The notes under the pieces are model-generated. The model did not search any database, was not told where the DNA came from, and saw only the letters and a list, made by a program, of their open reading frames with translations. DNA of 64,000 nt from Desulfobulbaceae bacterium (GTDB lineage: Bacteria > Desulfobacterota > Desulfobulbia > Desulfobulbales > Desulfocapsaceae), in NCBI GenBank assembly GCA_024636345.1, contig JAGXHG010000030.1, positions 1 to 64,000 on the forward strand, in the 5' to 3' direction. The position numbers and the translations under genes are program-made. Shown in pieces: positions 53,298 through 62,127 of the stretch (positions are counted from its first letter, which is position 1; each line of letters begins with the position of its first letter).

Positions 53298-54074
53298 TTG
53301 ATCCTTGATCCAGTGGAAGAAGAAAATGATAGGGTGGGACATCCTTTTGAGGCCGGTATATTTGTTATAGATAAACCTGCCGGACCCACCTCTTTTAGGA
53401 TGGTGAGTGGAGTGCGGCGCGCACTGGGAATGAAAAAAGTAGGCCATGCCGGAACTCTTGATCCCTTTGCCACGGGTCTGCTTATCGTTTGTGCGGGCCG
53501 TCCGGCAACTCGGATGATTTCCAAGATGATGGATGGTAGGAAAGAATACTTGGCCACCCTCTGTCTTGGTGTAGAAACCGAGACCTTTGATCCGGAAGGC
53601 ACGGTAGTGAACCGGCAATCTGTCGCTCCCCTACGGGCAGAGCAGATTGAGAGATGCCTCTCCTCGTTTCGGGGTGAACAACTTCAGGTCCCGCCGATTT
53701 ATTCAGCCTTGAAACATCAGGGGAAGCCGCTTTATCATTATGCCCGTCAGGGAATCAGCATTGTGAAAGCCGCTCGTCCTGTCTTTATTGAAACTCTGGA
53801 AAGGACAGATGGAGGCCATGATCTGGCAGGGGGAGAGGAGGTACAACTCTCCGTGCGGGTTGTGTGCAGTAAAGGGACATATATTCGAAGTCTGGCTGCA
53901 GATATTGGCAGAAGTCTAGGCTGTGGTGCCTATCTCACGCAGTTGCGCAGGACAAGAAGTGGTTGTTTTACCCTGGAGGATAGTTTCCCTGGGGCTGAAC
54001 TGCTTTTTCCTGATGCTCGTCAACGCTTATTGGCTAAGGCCCTATCTGTTGACGATTTTGCTAATCTGTTGTAA
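53298..54074 (+). CDS. truB: tRNA pseudouridine synthase B
   Basis: This is a protein of about 258 residues with FVIDKPAGPTSF near the N-terminus, the catalytic Asp in HAGTLDPFATGLL and RKEYLATLCLG, and the later VRVVCSKGTYIRSLAADIG. It makes pseudouridine 55 in tRNA. No in-frame ATG precedes the first conserved motif. TTG at 53298, or GTG at 53313 or 53334, must be the start. The extent of the N-terminus is therefore uncertain by up to 12 residues. Confidence 0.93.
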   Translation: MILDPVEEENDRVGHPFEAGIFVIDKPAGPTSFRMVSGVRRALGMKKVGHAGTLDPFATGLLIVCAGRPATRMISKMMDGRKEYLATLCLGVETETFDPEGTVVNRQSVAPLRAEQIERCLSSFRGEQLQVPPIYSALKHQGKPLYHYARQGISIVKAARPVFIETLERTDGGHDLAGGEEVQLSVRVVCSKGTYIRSLAADIGRSLGCGAYLTQLRRTRSGCFTLEDSFPGAELLFPDARQRLLAKALSVDDFANLL

Positions 54075-54220
54075 TAAGAGTAAGAAGTGGTAGGTGTTGT
54101 TAGAGAGGATTGGTACATAAATAAATATTTTTCGCTTTTCCTGAAACGTGTTGTTTGCAAGGGAAAGCGACCCTAACTAAAGGGAAAAACAGTCTTTATA
54201 TAAGCAAGAGGAGGCCCGTT

Positions 54221-54490
54221 TTGGCACAGTCAGCAGTAAAAAAACATGAAATTATTGAAAAGTTTAAGGTCCATCCCACCGATACCGGTTCATCAGAGGT
54301 GCAGATTGCCCTTCTTTCTGATCGGATTGTCTATCTGACCGAGCATTTTAAAACACACGGCAAGGATCATCACTCCCGTCAGGGTCTTTTGAAACTTGTT
54401 GGTCAGCGAAGAAGTTTGCTTGATTATCTGAAAAAGAAGAATGTGAGTAAATATAGAACTGTTATTGCTGAGCTTGGTATCAGAAAATAA
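54221..54490 (+). CDS. rpsO: 30S ribosomal protein S15
   Basis: This 89-residue protein starts at a TTG codon placed seven bases after AGAGGAGG. This gives the family's exact length, with the start [35 protein letters not shown] and [23 protein letters not shown] are diagnostic. The longer open frame upstream is leader sequence. Confidence 0.96.
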   Translation: MAQSAVKKHEIIEKFKVHPTDTGSSEVQIALLSDRIVYLTEHFKTHGKDHHSRQGLLKLVGQRRSLLDYLKKKNVSKYRTVIAELGIRK

Positions 54491-54506
54491 CAGGATGTAA
54501 CAACTG

Positions 54507-54547
54507 AACGAGTGTGCAACGATTTCAGTTTGTCCTGCATACTCGTT
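54507..54547 (+). promoter_or_regulatory. Stem-loop in the rpsO-pnp leader
   Basis: AACGAGT-x-TGCA pairs with TGCA-x-ACTCGTT around a 17-base loop. A second, wider stem (ATTTCAG / CTGAAAT, 54572-54630) follows. The position mirrors the RNase III-processed pnp leader of E. coli, so autoregulation of pnp is plausible. Confidence 0.5.
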
Positions 54548-54693
54548 AAGTTTTAAGTTCTGGGTTTGAGCATTTCAGGCGCGTACTTTTTGGGCCGCGT
54601 TTGGGGTACGAAGTGTATTTATGCTGAAATCTAGGATGCAGGGTGCGGTGTGCGTACTAAAAATGCTGCTGTGTTTGCACAGTTGGAGAGTGT

Positions 54694-56766
54694 ATGTATA
54701 AGAAAGTTGAAATTGAAATAAGTGGGAAGACGCTATCCATTGAAACAGGGAAGCTTGCCAAGCAGGCCTCGGGATCAGTGGTTGTTCAGTGTGGCGAAAC
54801 CATGGTACTGGTGACAGCCGTTGCTGATAAAGAAAACAAGCCTGAGCTTGGATTCTTACCGTTGACCATTGAATATCAGGAAAAGATGGCTTCCGTGGGA
54901 CGTATCCCAGGAAACTATTTCCGGAGGGAAATCGGTCGTCCCAGTGAACAGGAAGTGCTTACCTGCCGTATCATAGACCGACCCTTACGGCCTCTCTTTG
55001 CGGATGGATATTGTGCTGAAACCCAGGTGATAGCCACTGTTCTTTCTGCCGATCAGCAGAATGACCCAGACATGCTGGCCCTGTTAGGCGCCTCTTGTGC
55101 CCTTACCTTGTCTGATATCCCCTTTGGCGGCCCGGTGGCCGGGGCAAGGGTAGGATATGTTGATGGGAACTATGTATTGAACCCAACGAAAGATGAGCTG
55201 CAGACATCACGTATGGATATCATCGTGGCCTGTACCCGTACTGCCGTGGTTATGGTTGAGGGGAAAGCTGATGCCTTGAGTGAGGATGAGATTCTGGCTG
55301 CCATATTTTTTGTCCATGAGCAGGTACAGCCTCTTATTGATCTTCAGAATCAGTTACGGGAAGTCAATGGAAAAGTTAAACGTATTGTTGAGCCTCCCCA
55401 GATTGATGAAGAACTGATGGTGCAAGTCAGAGCGGTTGCTGAGACAGGAATGCAGACGGTTATTTCCACTGCTGATAAGATGGAACGCGGACGCCTCTAT
55501 GATCAACTGAAAAGTGATGTGGTTTCTGAATTGAACGTGGACGGAATGCGGGCAAAAGAGATCAGCAATCTATTGTCTAGTTATAAAAAGACGATTATGC
55601 GCGGCAAGATTGTGGAAGAGGGGATCAGATTAGATGGGCGTGCCTTTAATGAGGTACGGGCCATCAGTTGTGAGGCCTCTTATCTTCCAAGGACACATGG
55701 ATCCGCTCTCTTTACCCGTGGCGAGACCCAGGCCCTGGTGTCAGCTACTTTGGGCAGCGAACGTGATCAGCAGCGTGTTGAGACCCTGTTGGGGGATGAA
55801 TCAAAACGCTTCATGCTGCACTACAACTTTCCTCCCTACTGTGTGGGCGAGGCACGAAGGATGGGTGGCCCTTCCCGCCGTGATATCGGCCATGGCACCT
55901 TGGCCATGCGTGGACTGAGTGCTGTGCTTCCTTCTGAAGAGGAGTTTCCTTACTCGATCCGAGTGGTTTCCGAGGTCTTGGAGTCAAATGGTTCTTCATC
56001 CATGGCCACTGTGTGTGGTGGTAGTATGGCCATGATGGATGCTGGAATACCCATTAAAAAGCCGGTTTCCGGTATTGCCATGGGCCTGATCAAAGAGGGT
56101 GATAAGGTTATTATCCTCTCTGATATCCTCGGTGATGAAGATCATCTCGGCGATATGGACTTTAAGGTTGTGGGCACGGATGATGGCGTTACCTCTCTGC
56201 AGATGGATATCAAGATTGCCGGTGTTGATCGTGATATCATGGGTCGGGCCCTGGCTCAGGCCAAGGAAGGTCGGATGCACATTCTGGGTGAAATGTCGAA
56301 AGCGATCTCTCTGTCTCGTAAAGATGTGTCTGAGTATGCGCCAAAGTATTATACCCTTAAGATCAATCCAGACAAGATTCGTGACATTATTGGATCCGGC
56401 GGCAAGATCATCAAGGGACTCGCTGCAGAATTCGATGCCAAAATTGATGTGGATGATTCCGGCATGGTGAAGATGTTCTGTAATAATACCGCTAATGCCA
56501 ATGCCCTTGTTGATCGTGTTAAACAGCTTACCGCCGAGGTTGAGGTCGGTGCTGTTTATAAGGGAATTGTCAAAACCATCAAGGATTTTGGTGCCTTTGT
56601 CGAAATCATGCCGGGTACAGATGGTCTGGTTCATATCTCAGAGCTTGATACCAAACGTGTTGAGAATGTGACTGATGTGGTCAAAGAAGGTGACGAGATT
56701 GAGGTCAAGGTCTTAGAGGTTGACAACCGCGGTCGTATCCGTCTGAGTCGCAAGGCATTGATGTAA
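54694..56766 (+). CDS. pnp: Polyribonucleotide nucleotidyltransferase
   Basis: This 690-residue protein has two RNase PH domains (first about 10-220, second about 310-545, with GDEDHLGDMDFKVVGT), a KH domain (INPDKIRDIIGSGGKIIKGL) and an S1 domain (VYKGIVKTIKDFGAFVEIMPGTDGLVHISEL). It degrades RNA phosphorolytically. The C-terminus ends right after the S1 domain, shorter than the E. coli enzyme tail. Confidence 0.98.
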   Translation: MYKKVEIEISGKTLSIETGKLAKQASGSVVVQCGETMVLVTAVADKENKPELGFLPLTIEYQEKMASVGRIPGNYFRREIGRPSEQEVLTCRIIDRPLRPLFADGYCAETQVIATVLSADQQNDPDMLALLGASCALTLSDIPFGGPVAGARVGYVDGNYVLNPTKDELQTSRMDIIVACTRTAVVMVEGKADALSEDEILAAIFFVHEQVQPLIDLQNQLREVNGKVKRIVEPPQIDEELMVQVRAVAETGMQTVISTADKMERGRLYDQLKSDVVSELNVDGMRAKEISNLLSSYKKTIMRGKIVEEGIRLDGRAFNEVRAISCEASYLPRTHGSALFTRGETQALVSATLGSERDQQRVETLLGDESKRFMLHYNFPPYCVGEARRMGGPSRRDIGHGTLAMRGLSAVLPSEEEFPYSIRVVSEVLESNGSSSMATVCGGSMAMMDAGIPIKKPVSGIAMGLIKEGDKVIILSDILGDEDHLGDMDFKVVGTDDGVTSLQMDIKIAGVDRDIMGRALAQAKEGRMHILGEMSKAISLSRKDVSEYAPKYYTLKINPDKIRDIIGSGGKIIKGLAAEFDAKIDVDDSGMVKMFCNNTANANALVDRVKQLTAEVEVGAVYKGIVKTIKDFGAFVEIMPGTDGLVHISELDTKRVENVTDVVKEGDEIEVKVLEVDNRGRIRLSRKALM

Positions 56767-56796
56767 TATTCTTAGCTCTCACCATTGTTGTAAGCA

Positions 56797-56831
56797 AAAG
56801 GGCCGTTTCTCATGGAGACGGCCCTTTTTTT
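56797..56831 (+). terminator. Intrinsic terminator after pnp
   Basis: AAGGGCCGTTTC pairs with GAGACGGCCCTT (one mispair) followed by T7, about 31 bp after the stop. Confidence 0.85.
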
Positions 56832-56862
56832 ATATATAAATGATCAGTGTGGAGGTGGATGG

Positions 56863-57318
56863 ATGGAGGAAATAACTGTGCAGTTCTGCTGGGTAGATCC
56901 GGAGAAGTGTGGTGATCTGGAATTACCACGCTATCACTCACCCCTTGCATCAGGAATGGATGTGTCGGCGGCAGTGTGTGAATCTGTACTCCTTAATCCC
57001 GGTCAGATTGATCTCCTACCCTCAGGTTTTTCAGTCGCCATCCCTGTGGGATATGAATTGCAGGTCCGGCCCCGGAGTGGTCTGGCAATCAGACATGGGG
57101 TAACAGTAATCAATAGCCCGGGGACCATTGATGCCGATTATCGAGGGGAGGTGCGCATTGGTCTGATTAATCTGGGTCACGAACCCTTTCTCATAAATCG
57201 TGGTGATCGCATTGCCCAACTTGTTTTGGCACCGGTGGCTCGAGCGCAGGTTGAGCTGGTGACCATGCTCGATTCCACCAGTCGTGGCGATGGCGGTTTC
57301 GGTCATACGGGGAAATAG
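56863..57318 (+). CDS. dut: dUTP diphosphatase
   Basis: This 151-residue protein has all five dUTPase motifs: [34 protein letters not shown] and the C-terminal GDGGFGHTG. It hydrolyses dUTP. The ATG at 56863 follows GGAGGTGG; the longer frame would begin inside the pnp terminator. It is four bases from the next gene. Confidence 0.95.
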   Translation: MEEITVQFCWVDPEKCGDLELPRYHSPLASGMDVSAAVCESVLLNPGQIDLLPSGFSVAIPVGYELQVRPRSGLAIRHGVTVINSPGTIDADYRGEVRIGLINLGHEPFLINRGDRIAQLVLAPVARAQVELVTMLDSTSRGDGGFGHTGK

Positions 57319-57321
57319 ATC

Positions 57322-58092
57322 ATGTATTTCTCCGTTCTTGGCAGTGGCAGTAAGGGGAACAGTGTCTATATCGAGTCAGGAAAAACCGCGATTCTCATTG
57401 ATGCTGGCTTTTCCGGGAAAGAAATTGCCGCGAGGCTTCACTCCATTGGACGCCAGGTAGAAAATCTGGATGCCATTTTTGTGACCCATGAGCATCATGA
57501 TCATATTCAGGGCGTAGGAATCCTTTCCCGTCGTTGCAATATTCCTGTTTTTGGGAATTACGGCACTATAAAAGGTGGTGAGAAGATTATGGGCAGACCC
57601 TTCAGCCATTTCGAGTTTGGCACTGGTGAAACTGTTCAGATGCAGGATCTGCAGATTCGTAGTTTCTCCGTCTCTCATGATGCAGCAGATCCGGTGGGTT
57701 TTATGATTGGTAACGGCAAGGTGACCCTTGCCTATTGCACGGATACCGGCAAAGTCTCACGTCTTTTGAGGCAGAGGATCATGGGGTGTAATGGTCTGGT
57801 TCTGGAATTTAATCATGACCCACAGATGTTGAAGGATGGTCCTTATTCACCAGCCTTGCAACAGCGTGTCCGTTCTGATCATGGTCATCTGGCTAATGCG
57901 GATGGAGCAGAATTTTTAGAATCTCTGCTCCATGAACAATTACAATTTGTGATTCTTGCCCATCTCAGTGCAACCAATAATCATCCGGATCTGGCCATGA
58001 CGGCTGCCAAGAGTGTAGTCGGGAATCATCCGCTCCAACTGAAGGTCGCATCCCAGAACTTGACAACGGACTTGGTTTTGCTGAAGCCTTGA
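57322..58092 (+). CDS. YycJ/WalJ-like metallo-beta-lactamase fold hydrolase
   Basis: This 256-residue protein has the YycJ start YFSVLGSGSKGNSVYIE, the metal motif THEHHDHIQGV (HxHxDH), SVSHDAADPVGF, and DTGKV, then a distal His in LAHLSATNNHP. It belongs to the MBL hydrolases with 5'-exonuclease-like activity in some members. It is likely cotranscribed with dut and ends the long plus-strand cluster. Confidence 0.92.
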   Translation: MYFSVLGSGSKGNSVYIESGKTAILIDAGFSGKEIAARLHSIGRQVENLDAIFVTHEHHDHIQGVGILSRRCNIPVFGNYGTIKGGEKIMGRPFSHFEFGTGETVQMQDLQIRSFSVSHDAADPVGFMIGNGKVTLAYCTDTGKVSRLLRQRIMGCNGLVLEFNHDPQMLKDGPYSPALQQRVRSDHGHLANADGAEFLESLLHEQLQFVILAHLSATNNHPDLAMTAAKSVVGNHPLQLKVASQNLTTDLVLLKP

Positions 58093-58117
58093 CAGGCCAA
58101 GCGTTGTCTGTATGGGA

Positions 58118-58161
58118 ACACAATTTGGCGAAATTAAAAAAAGATAGCGCCAAATTGGTGT
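58118..58161. terminator. Hairpin between the convergent MBL and yhbY genes
   Basis: ACACAATTTGGCG pairs with CGCCAAATTGGTGT with one bulged base. There is no clear U-run, so terminator function is uncertain. Confidence 0.45.
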
Positions 58162-58214
58162 CCATTGTTGTTGAGGTGGGACCATCTCTTGTACTATTGG
58201 ATGTGTGAAAATGA

Positions 58215-58547
58215 TCAGTGCGGGAGAATGATCCGATGTTCTTTATCTATGGTAGGATTCTCCTTGTAAAGGAGTAGGGTTTTACCGATGAGCTGTACAA
58301 GTGTGCTTTCAGTTGCCGTGGGTAAGAAATCTGCTGCTTCTTGTTTTTTTATACTACTGTTGTTGCCGATTTTAACCTTGATGAGTTCCCGGATGAAGAG
58401 CTCCTGTTTTGTAGCTTTGAGTACATTTTCCGTCAATCCTTCCTTCCCAATTGAAACCAGAGGCGAAAGATGGTGCCCAAGTCCTTTGAGAAATTTTTTT
58501 TGTTTCCCGGTTAAGGTTACGATATTTTGGTCTTCTTTATTCATCAT
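58215..58547 (-). CDS. yhbY: YhbY-type CRM-domain RNA-binding protein
   Basis: This 110-residue protein is a single CRM domain: LTGKQKKFLKGLGHHLSPLVSIGKEGLTENVLKA, then ELIKVKIGNN and LVQLIGKTLLLYKEN. The GKEG loop resembles the GxxG of KH-like RNA binders. It associates with pre-50S particles. It follows the TraB gene on the same strand by about 25 bp. Confidence 0.94.
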   Translation of the reverse strand: MMNKEDQNIVTLTGKQKKFLKGLGHHLSPLVSIGKEGLTENVLKATKQELFIRELIKVKIGNNSSIKKQEAADFLPTATESTLVQLIGKTLLLYKENPTIDKEHRIILPH

Positions 58548-58571
58548 GTTAATTTATCCTTAAAAAGTGTA

Positions 58572-59768
58572 TTAGTTAATCAGGTTTTTTATAATTTCAT
58601 ATCCACCGATATAGGTTCCCAGAGAAGATCCAAGACCCGTAAGGAGGAAGACGAGAAAGACCCGGAGTAGTTTGTTCTTCCACCATCCAAATATGGTTCC
58701 CATATCGTCTCCAACTGTTTCAAACTCTTTTACCAGGGGAGGAGCCATCATCACCTGGATAAAGGCCGCCACATAGCCTGCCCCGATCACTGGTGTAAGG
58801 CTGGTAATCGGGGCTGCGACAAAGGCACCGATGATTGTAAGAGGATTGGCCAAGGCAAGCAAGCCGCCAATTGCAGACGGGATGCCGTTGGCTAAAATCC
58901 AGTAAACGAGGTTGGATCCTGCATCTCCTCCTCCTTTTTGTAGACCAATGGCGATAATTGAGCCTATAATAAGTACGGGAAAGGACCAGCCTGCGATCTT
59001 CCAGCCTTTTGATATGGGAGGGATGGTACTTATCTCATCAAGTACTTTTCTGTTATCAATGGCAAACAGTTTCTGAATCCCTAGCACATGACCTGCTCCT
59101 ACAACAGCGACAAGGCGATTTCCGTTTGTCGCTTTTATTTTTTCAGAGAGGTAGATGTCTCGTTCGTCAATAAGCACTTTCTTCACATTGGGCAGAATTT
59201 CACCCATTTCCCCCATCAACTCTGATAAAACATCTTTTTGTTTCAGTTCTGCAAGTTTTTCCTCACTGATCTCAGTTTTGTCAAAAAGGCTTGCAAAGAG
59301 GGTGGTTAATAAATATCCTTTTTTAAATAATGATGTTGATTTCCACGCTCGGCGTAGGGTGATGCGAACATCGCGGTCACAAAGGGCAATGGGGATGTTT
59401 TGTTCTTTGGCACATTGCGCAGCAGCGAGTAATTCTGCACCTGGTTTAACTCCCAGCTGTTTCCCCAGCTTTTTCTGGTAGGATGCCATAAGGAGATTGA
59501 TCATCAGGGTTGAGAGTTGTTTGTCCTTGATGATCTGTTTTAGATCAAGCGCCTGCCATCTTTTTGTTTCGGAAAGAGCTTGGTAGCGTTTTTCGTCAAG
59601 TTCTATGCAAACACCGTCAGGACGTTCCTGTTGGATCACCTCTTGTACCAGAGCAACGGATTCCTGGGAGATATGGGCTGTACCAACCAGCAGGATAGTT
59701 CGATTGTTGTAGTGGATAACATGGACATCTTCCGAGTATTCTTTTGATGGGAAGTGTGTTTGCGACAT
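58572..59768 (-). CDS. TraB/PrgY-family membrane protein
   Basis: This 398-residue protein has an N-terminal TraB domain: ILLVGTAHISQESVALVQEVI with the GTAH motif, PDGVCIELDEKRYQAL, ALCDRDVRITLRRAW and VVGAGHVLGI (about residues 25-235). At least three membrane helices follow in the C-terminal 150 residues. TraB/PrgY is named for pheromone-inhibitor export control in Enterococcus plasmids, but chromosomal homologues are common in bacteria and archaea and their role is open. The GTAH/GAGH pair resembles EreA/GumN-type metal sites. Confidence 0.9.
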   Translation of the reverse strand: MSQTHFPSKEYSEDVHVIHYNNRTILLVGTAHISQESVALVQEVIQQERPDGVCIELDEKRYQALSETKRWQALDLKQIIKDKQLSTLMINLLMASYQKKLGKQLGVKPGAELLAAAQCAKEQNIPIALCDRDVRITLRRAWKSTSLFKKGYLLTTLFASLFDKTEISEEKLAELKQKDVLSELMGEMGEILPNVKKVLIDERDIYLSEKIKATNGNRLVAVVGAGHVLGIQKLFAIDNRKVLDEISTIPPISKGWKIAGWSFPVLIIGSIIAIGLQKGGGDAGSNLVYWILANGIPSAIGGLLALANPLTIIGAFVAAPITSLTPVIGAGYVAAFIQVMMAPPLVKEFETVGDDMGTIFGWWKNKLLRVFLVFLLTGLGSSLGTYIGGYEIIKNLIN

Positions 59769-60116
59769 AAAAAAAACCTGCAGTTAAGAATTGAGGGAAA
59801 AATAAAGAGTGTTTGTCTGTTAAACTTGAAGCGTTAACTAAATATTGATTGTCTGAAATAGGAAATATGAATGTTCAAACCTCAAGGTAACAGGTATTTA
59901 GAGAAACAACCTACTAACAGGAGGGGACATTTGTCATTTTTCTTTAATAAAATGGCAATGAATTTGTGAATTGTAAAGAGTCTGTCAGGTGAATTGGTAA
60001 AAAATATTGTCTGGAAGAAGATAAGTGGGGGACTTGTAGGATCAGGGATTATAAAAATATAAAAAAACCTGAGTCAAATAGTTGTGCTCAGCATCTGTAA
60101 TCTCAACCTGTCGTGG
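59769..60116. other. Gene-free region between mltD-like and TraB genes
   Basis: This 348 bp AT-rich stretch lies in an otherwise co-directional pair. I see no gene, no strong hairpin and no repeat. It should hold the TraB-yhbY promoter. Confidence 0.5.
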
Positions 60117-61847
60117 TTAAACATCTTTAATCTTAAGACGTTTTCCAGGATGAATCATATTTGATTGAAGATTGTTCCATTGTTTTATTTGCAAAGGCGA
60201 CAGATTGAATACTTTAGCAATAGTCCAGAGGGTGTCGCCATCTTGCACATTATACCAACTGTACTGTGACTTTTTTGCTGTTTGAGTGTTGTTAATGGTT
60301 ACCGAAGTATTGTCGGCGATGTCATCTGTTGGAGTTTTCTTTGCTTGGGTGGCTAAAATGATGATATTATCTTCTTTTGAGAAGTTAGAAGCAATGATTG
60401 TAGCTGCTTTTGCAGGCTGTAACGTTTTGTTTTTTTGATCAATGTAGAGTGACAGTTGTTGTCCTGCTCGAATATTGTGGCTGGAGGGAAGATCATTCCA
60501 TGAAACGATCAGCTCTGCCGGCACCTTGTATTTACGAGCAATTTGTGAAATAGATTCACCTTTTTTAATTCGGTGCAGGATAAGGTTGTCCTGGCTTGCT
60601 GCCGCAATAGCTTGGCGGCTGCCTTCTGGCAGAAGTTGGTAACGAACGGTTTGATATGGGATTCGTAATCGTTGGCCGGATATAAGCTTTTTGTTGCGTA
60701 AGTTATTTACCTTCAGCAGGGTCGTTTTATTGATATCGTAACGATTGCAAACCTGAGTAAGAGACTCTCCTTTTCTGATGGTGTGAGTCTTGTAGTCAAT
60801 GGTGGCGATGCGGTGCAATCGTGGCAGGTTCTTACTTGCTAAATTTTGGGAGCCAACGGGAATTTTAATAGAATAGGAGCTTTGATTGAGGGGGGTCTTG
60901 TCAGTAGATAATTCTTGATTGAGACGATCAATGGTCTTTCTGTCACAGTTACTGATCAGGGCTACAGCATCCAGAGTAAGGCCTGGGCCAACCTCAAGGG
61001 TGTCATATGAGTAAGGTTCTTCGGGCTGGATATCTGTAAAGCCGTATTGCTTGGGGTTTTTGGCAATGATTATTGAGGCAATCAGTTTGGGTACATAGCG
61101 TTTGGTCTCCATGGCGAGATAGTCATGTTGAGCCAGAGACCAAAAATCATTTGCATTATAACGTTCCATGCCCTTACTTATTTTTCCGGGCCCGGCATTG
61201 TATGCAGCCACAGCGAGATGCCAGTCACCAAATTGGTCGTAAAGATTGGAAAGGAATTTCACTGCAGCTTTGGTGGATTTTTCTGCATCACGGCGCTCGT
61301 CAAGATACTTGTTCATTGTCAGATTGTATTGAGCGCCTGTCCCCGGAATAAATTGCCACAGGCCTGAAGCATGAGATTTGGAGTAAGCTTTTTGGTTGTA
61401 ACCACTTTCAATCATTGCCAGGTAAGCAAGATCCTCGGGGAGTCCTGCTTCATTGAGCTCTTTCTGCATCAAAGGGAGGTATTTACCCGAACGGCTCAGC
61501 CAGATTCCAAAGCTTTTTTTCTGTTGATTCTGGAAAAGATCAAGATATGCCTGTACTTGATTATTAATGATAATAGGGAAATCTGAGCAGGTGGTATCAG
61601 GTTGCAGGTCTTTATTTTGAGCAACATTGTTGCCCATGGTCCAGGAGCCGGCGCGACGAAGAGCTTCAACTTCTGCGTTAAGTTCTGTTTCAGGATCTTC
61701 TGCATCAGTCGGAGCAGCACTAATGATTTCCTGGTCATCTGAGAGACTCAGTTCGGCAGAATGTTGTCCATCGGCACAGGCAGAAAAGAATAGAGTCGGC
61801 AAGAGCAGAGCGCATATGCTCAAACATCGGATAAAGTGCTGAGTCAT
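60117..61847 (-). CDS. mltD: Membrane-bound lytic murein transglycosylase with three LysM domains (MltD-like)
   Basis: This 576-residue protein starts at ATG 61847, giving a lipoprotein signal with FFSAC (Cys about 24). The longer frame upstream lacks this logic. The SLT domain (about residues 110-240) has the catalytic-Glu type IESGYNQKAYSKSHASGLWQFIPGTG and AVAAYNAGPGKI. Three LysM repeats follow: TIRKGESLTQVCNRYDIN, RIKKGESISQIARKYKVP and NVQDGDTLWTIAKVFNLS. It cleaves peptidoglycan at the outer-membrane inner face. It is divergent from the PBP gene. Confidence 0.94.
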   Translation of the reverse strand: MTQHFIRCLSICALLLPTLFFSACADGQHSAELSLSDDQEIISAAPTDAEDPETELNAEVEALRRAGSWTMGNNVAQNKDLQPDTTCSDFPIIINNQVQAYLDLFQNQQKKSFGIWLSRSGKYLPLMQKELNEAGLPEDLAYLAMIESGYNQKAYSKSHASGLWQFIPGTGAQYNLTMNKYLDERRDAEKSTKAAVKFLSNLYDQFGDWHLAVAAYNAGPGKISKGMERYNANDFWSLAQHDYLAMETKRYVPKLIASIIIAKNPKQYGFTDIQPEEPYSYDTLEVGPGLTLDAVALISNCDRKTIDRLNQELSTDKTPLNQSSYSIKIPVGSQNLASKNLPRLHRIATIDYKTHTIRKGESLTQVCNRYDINKTTLLKVNNLRNKKLISGQRLRIPYQTVRYQLLPEGSRQAIAAASQDNLILHRIKKGESISQIARKYKVPAELIVSWNDLPSSHNIRAGQQLSLYIDQKNKTLQPAKAATIIASNFSKEDNIIILATQAKKTPTDDIADNTSVTINNTQTAKKSQYSWYNVQDGDTLWTIAKVFNLSPLQIKQWNNLQSNMIHPGKRLKIKDV

Positions 61848-62127
61848 AAGGATTCTATGAAATAGTAGGAAGTTTTTAGATGTATTGGGCGCTTGAAAAT
61901 TAGATGAAAAATAAAACGTTATTGTACTCTGACGAGTAACACAGTACATTCGCACCCAAATTAAAGTTGTTTATTTAAACTCTAAGTGCTTTTGAATTGC
62001 AAGAAAAATAAGAGAAATAAGGGAAAAGATGGCTGACGTGGAGACATATTGTTCTTTTGATGGCTTTTGTGCCATGTTTATGTGAAGTGTCGAATAAAGA
62101 AAACGAAAATAATAAACTGATTTTGTT

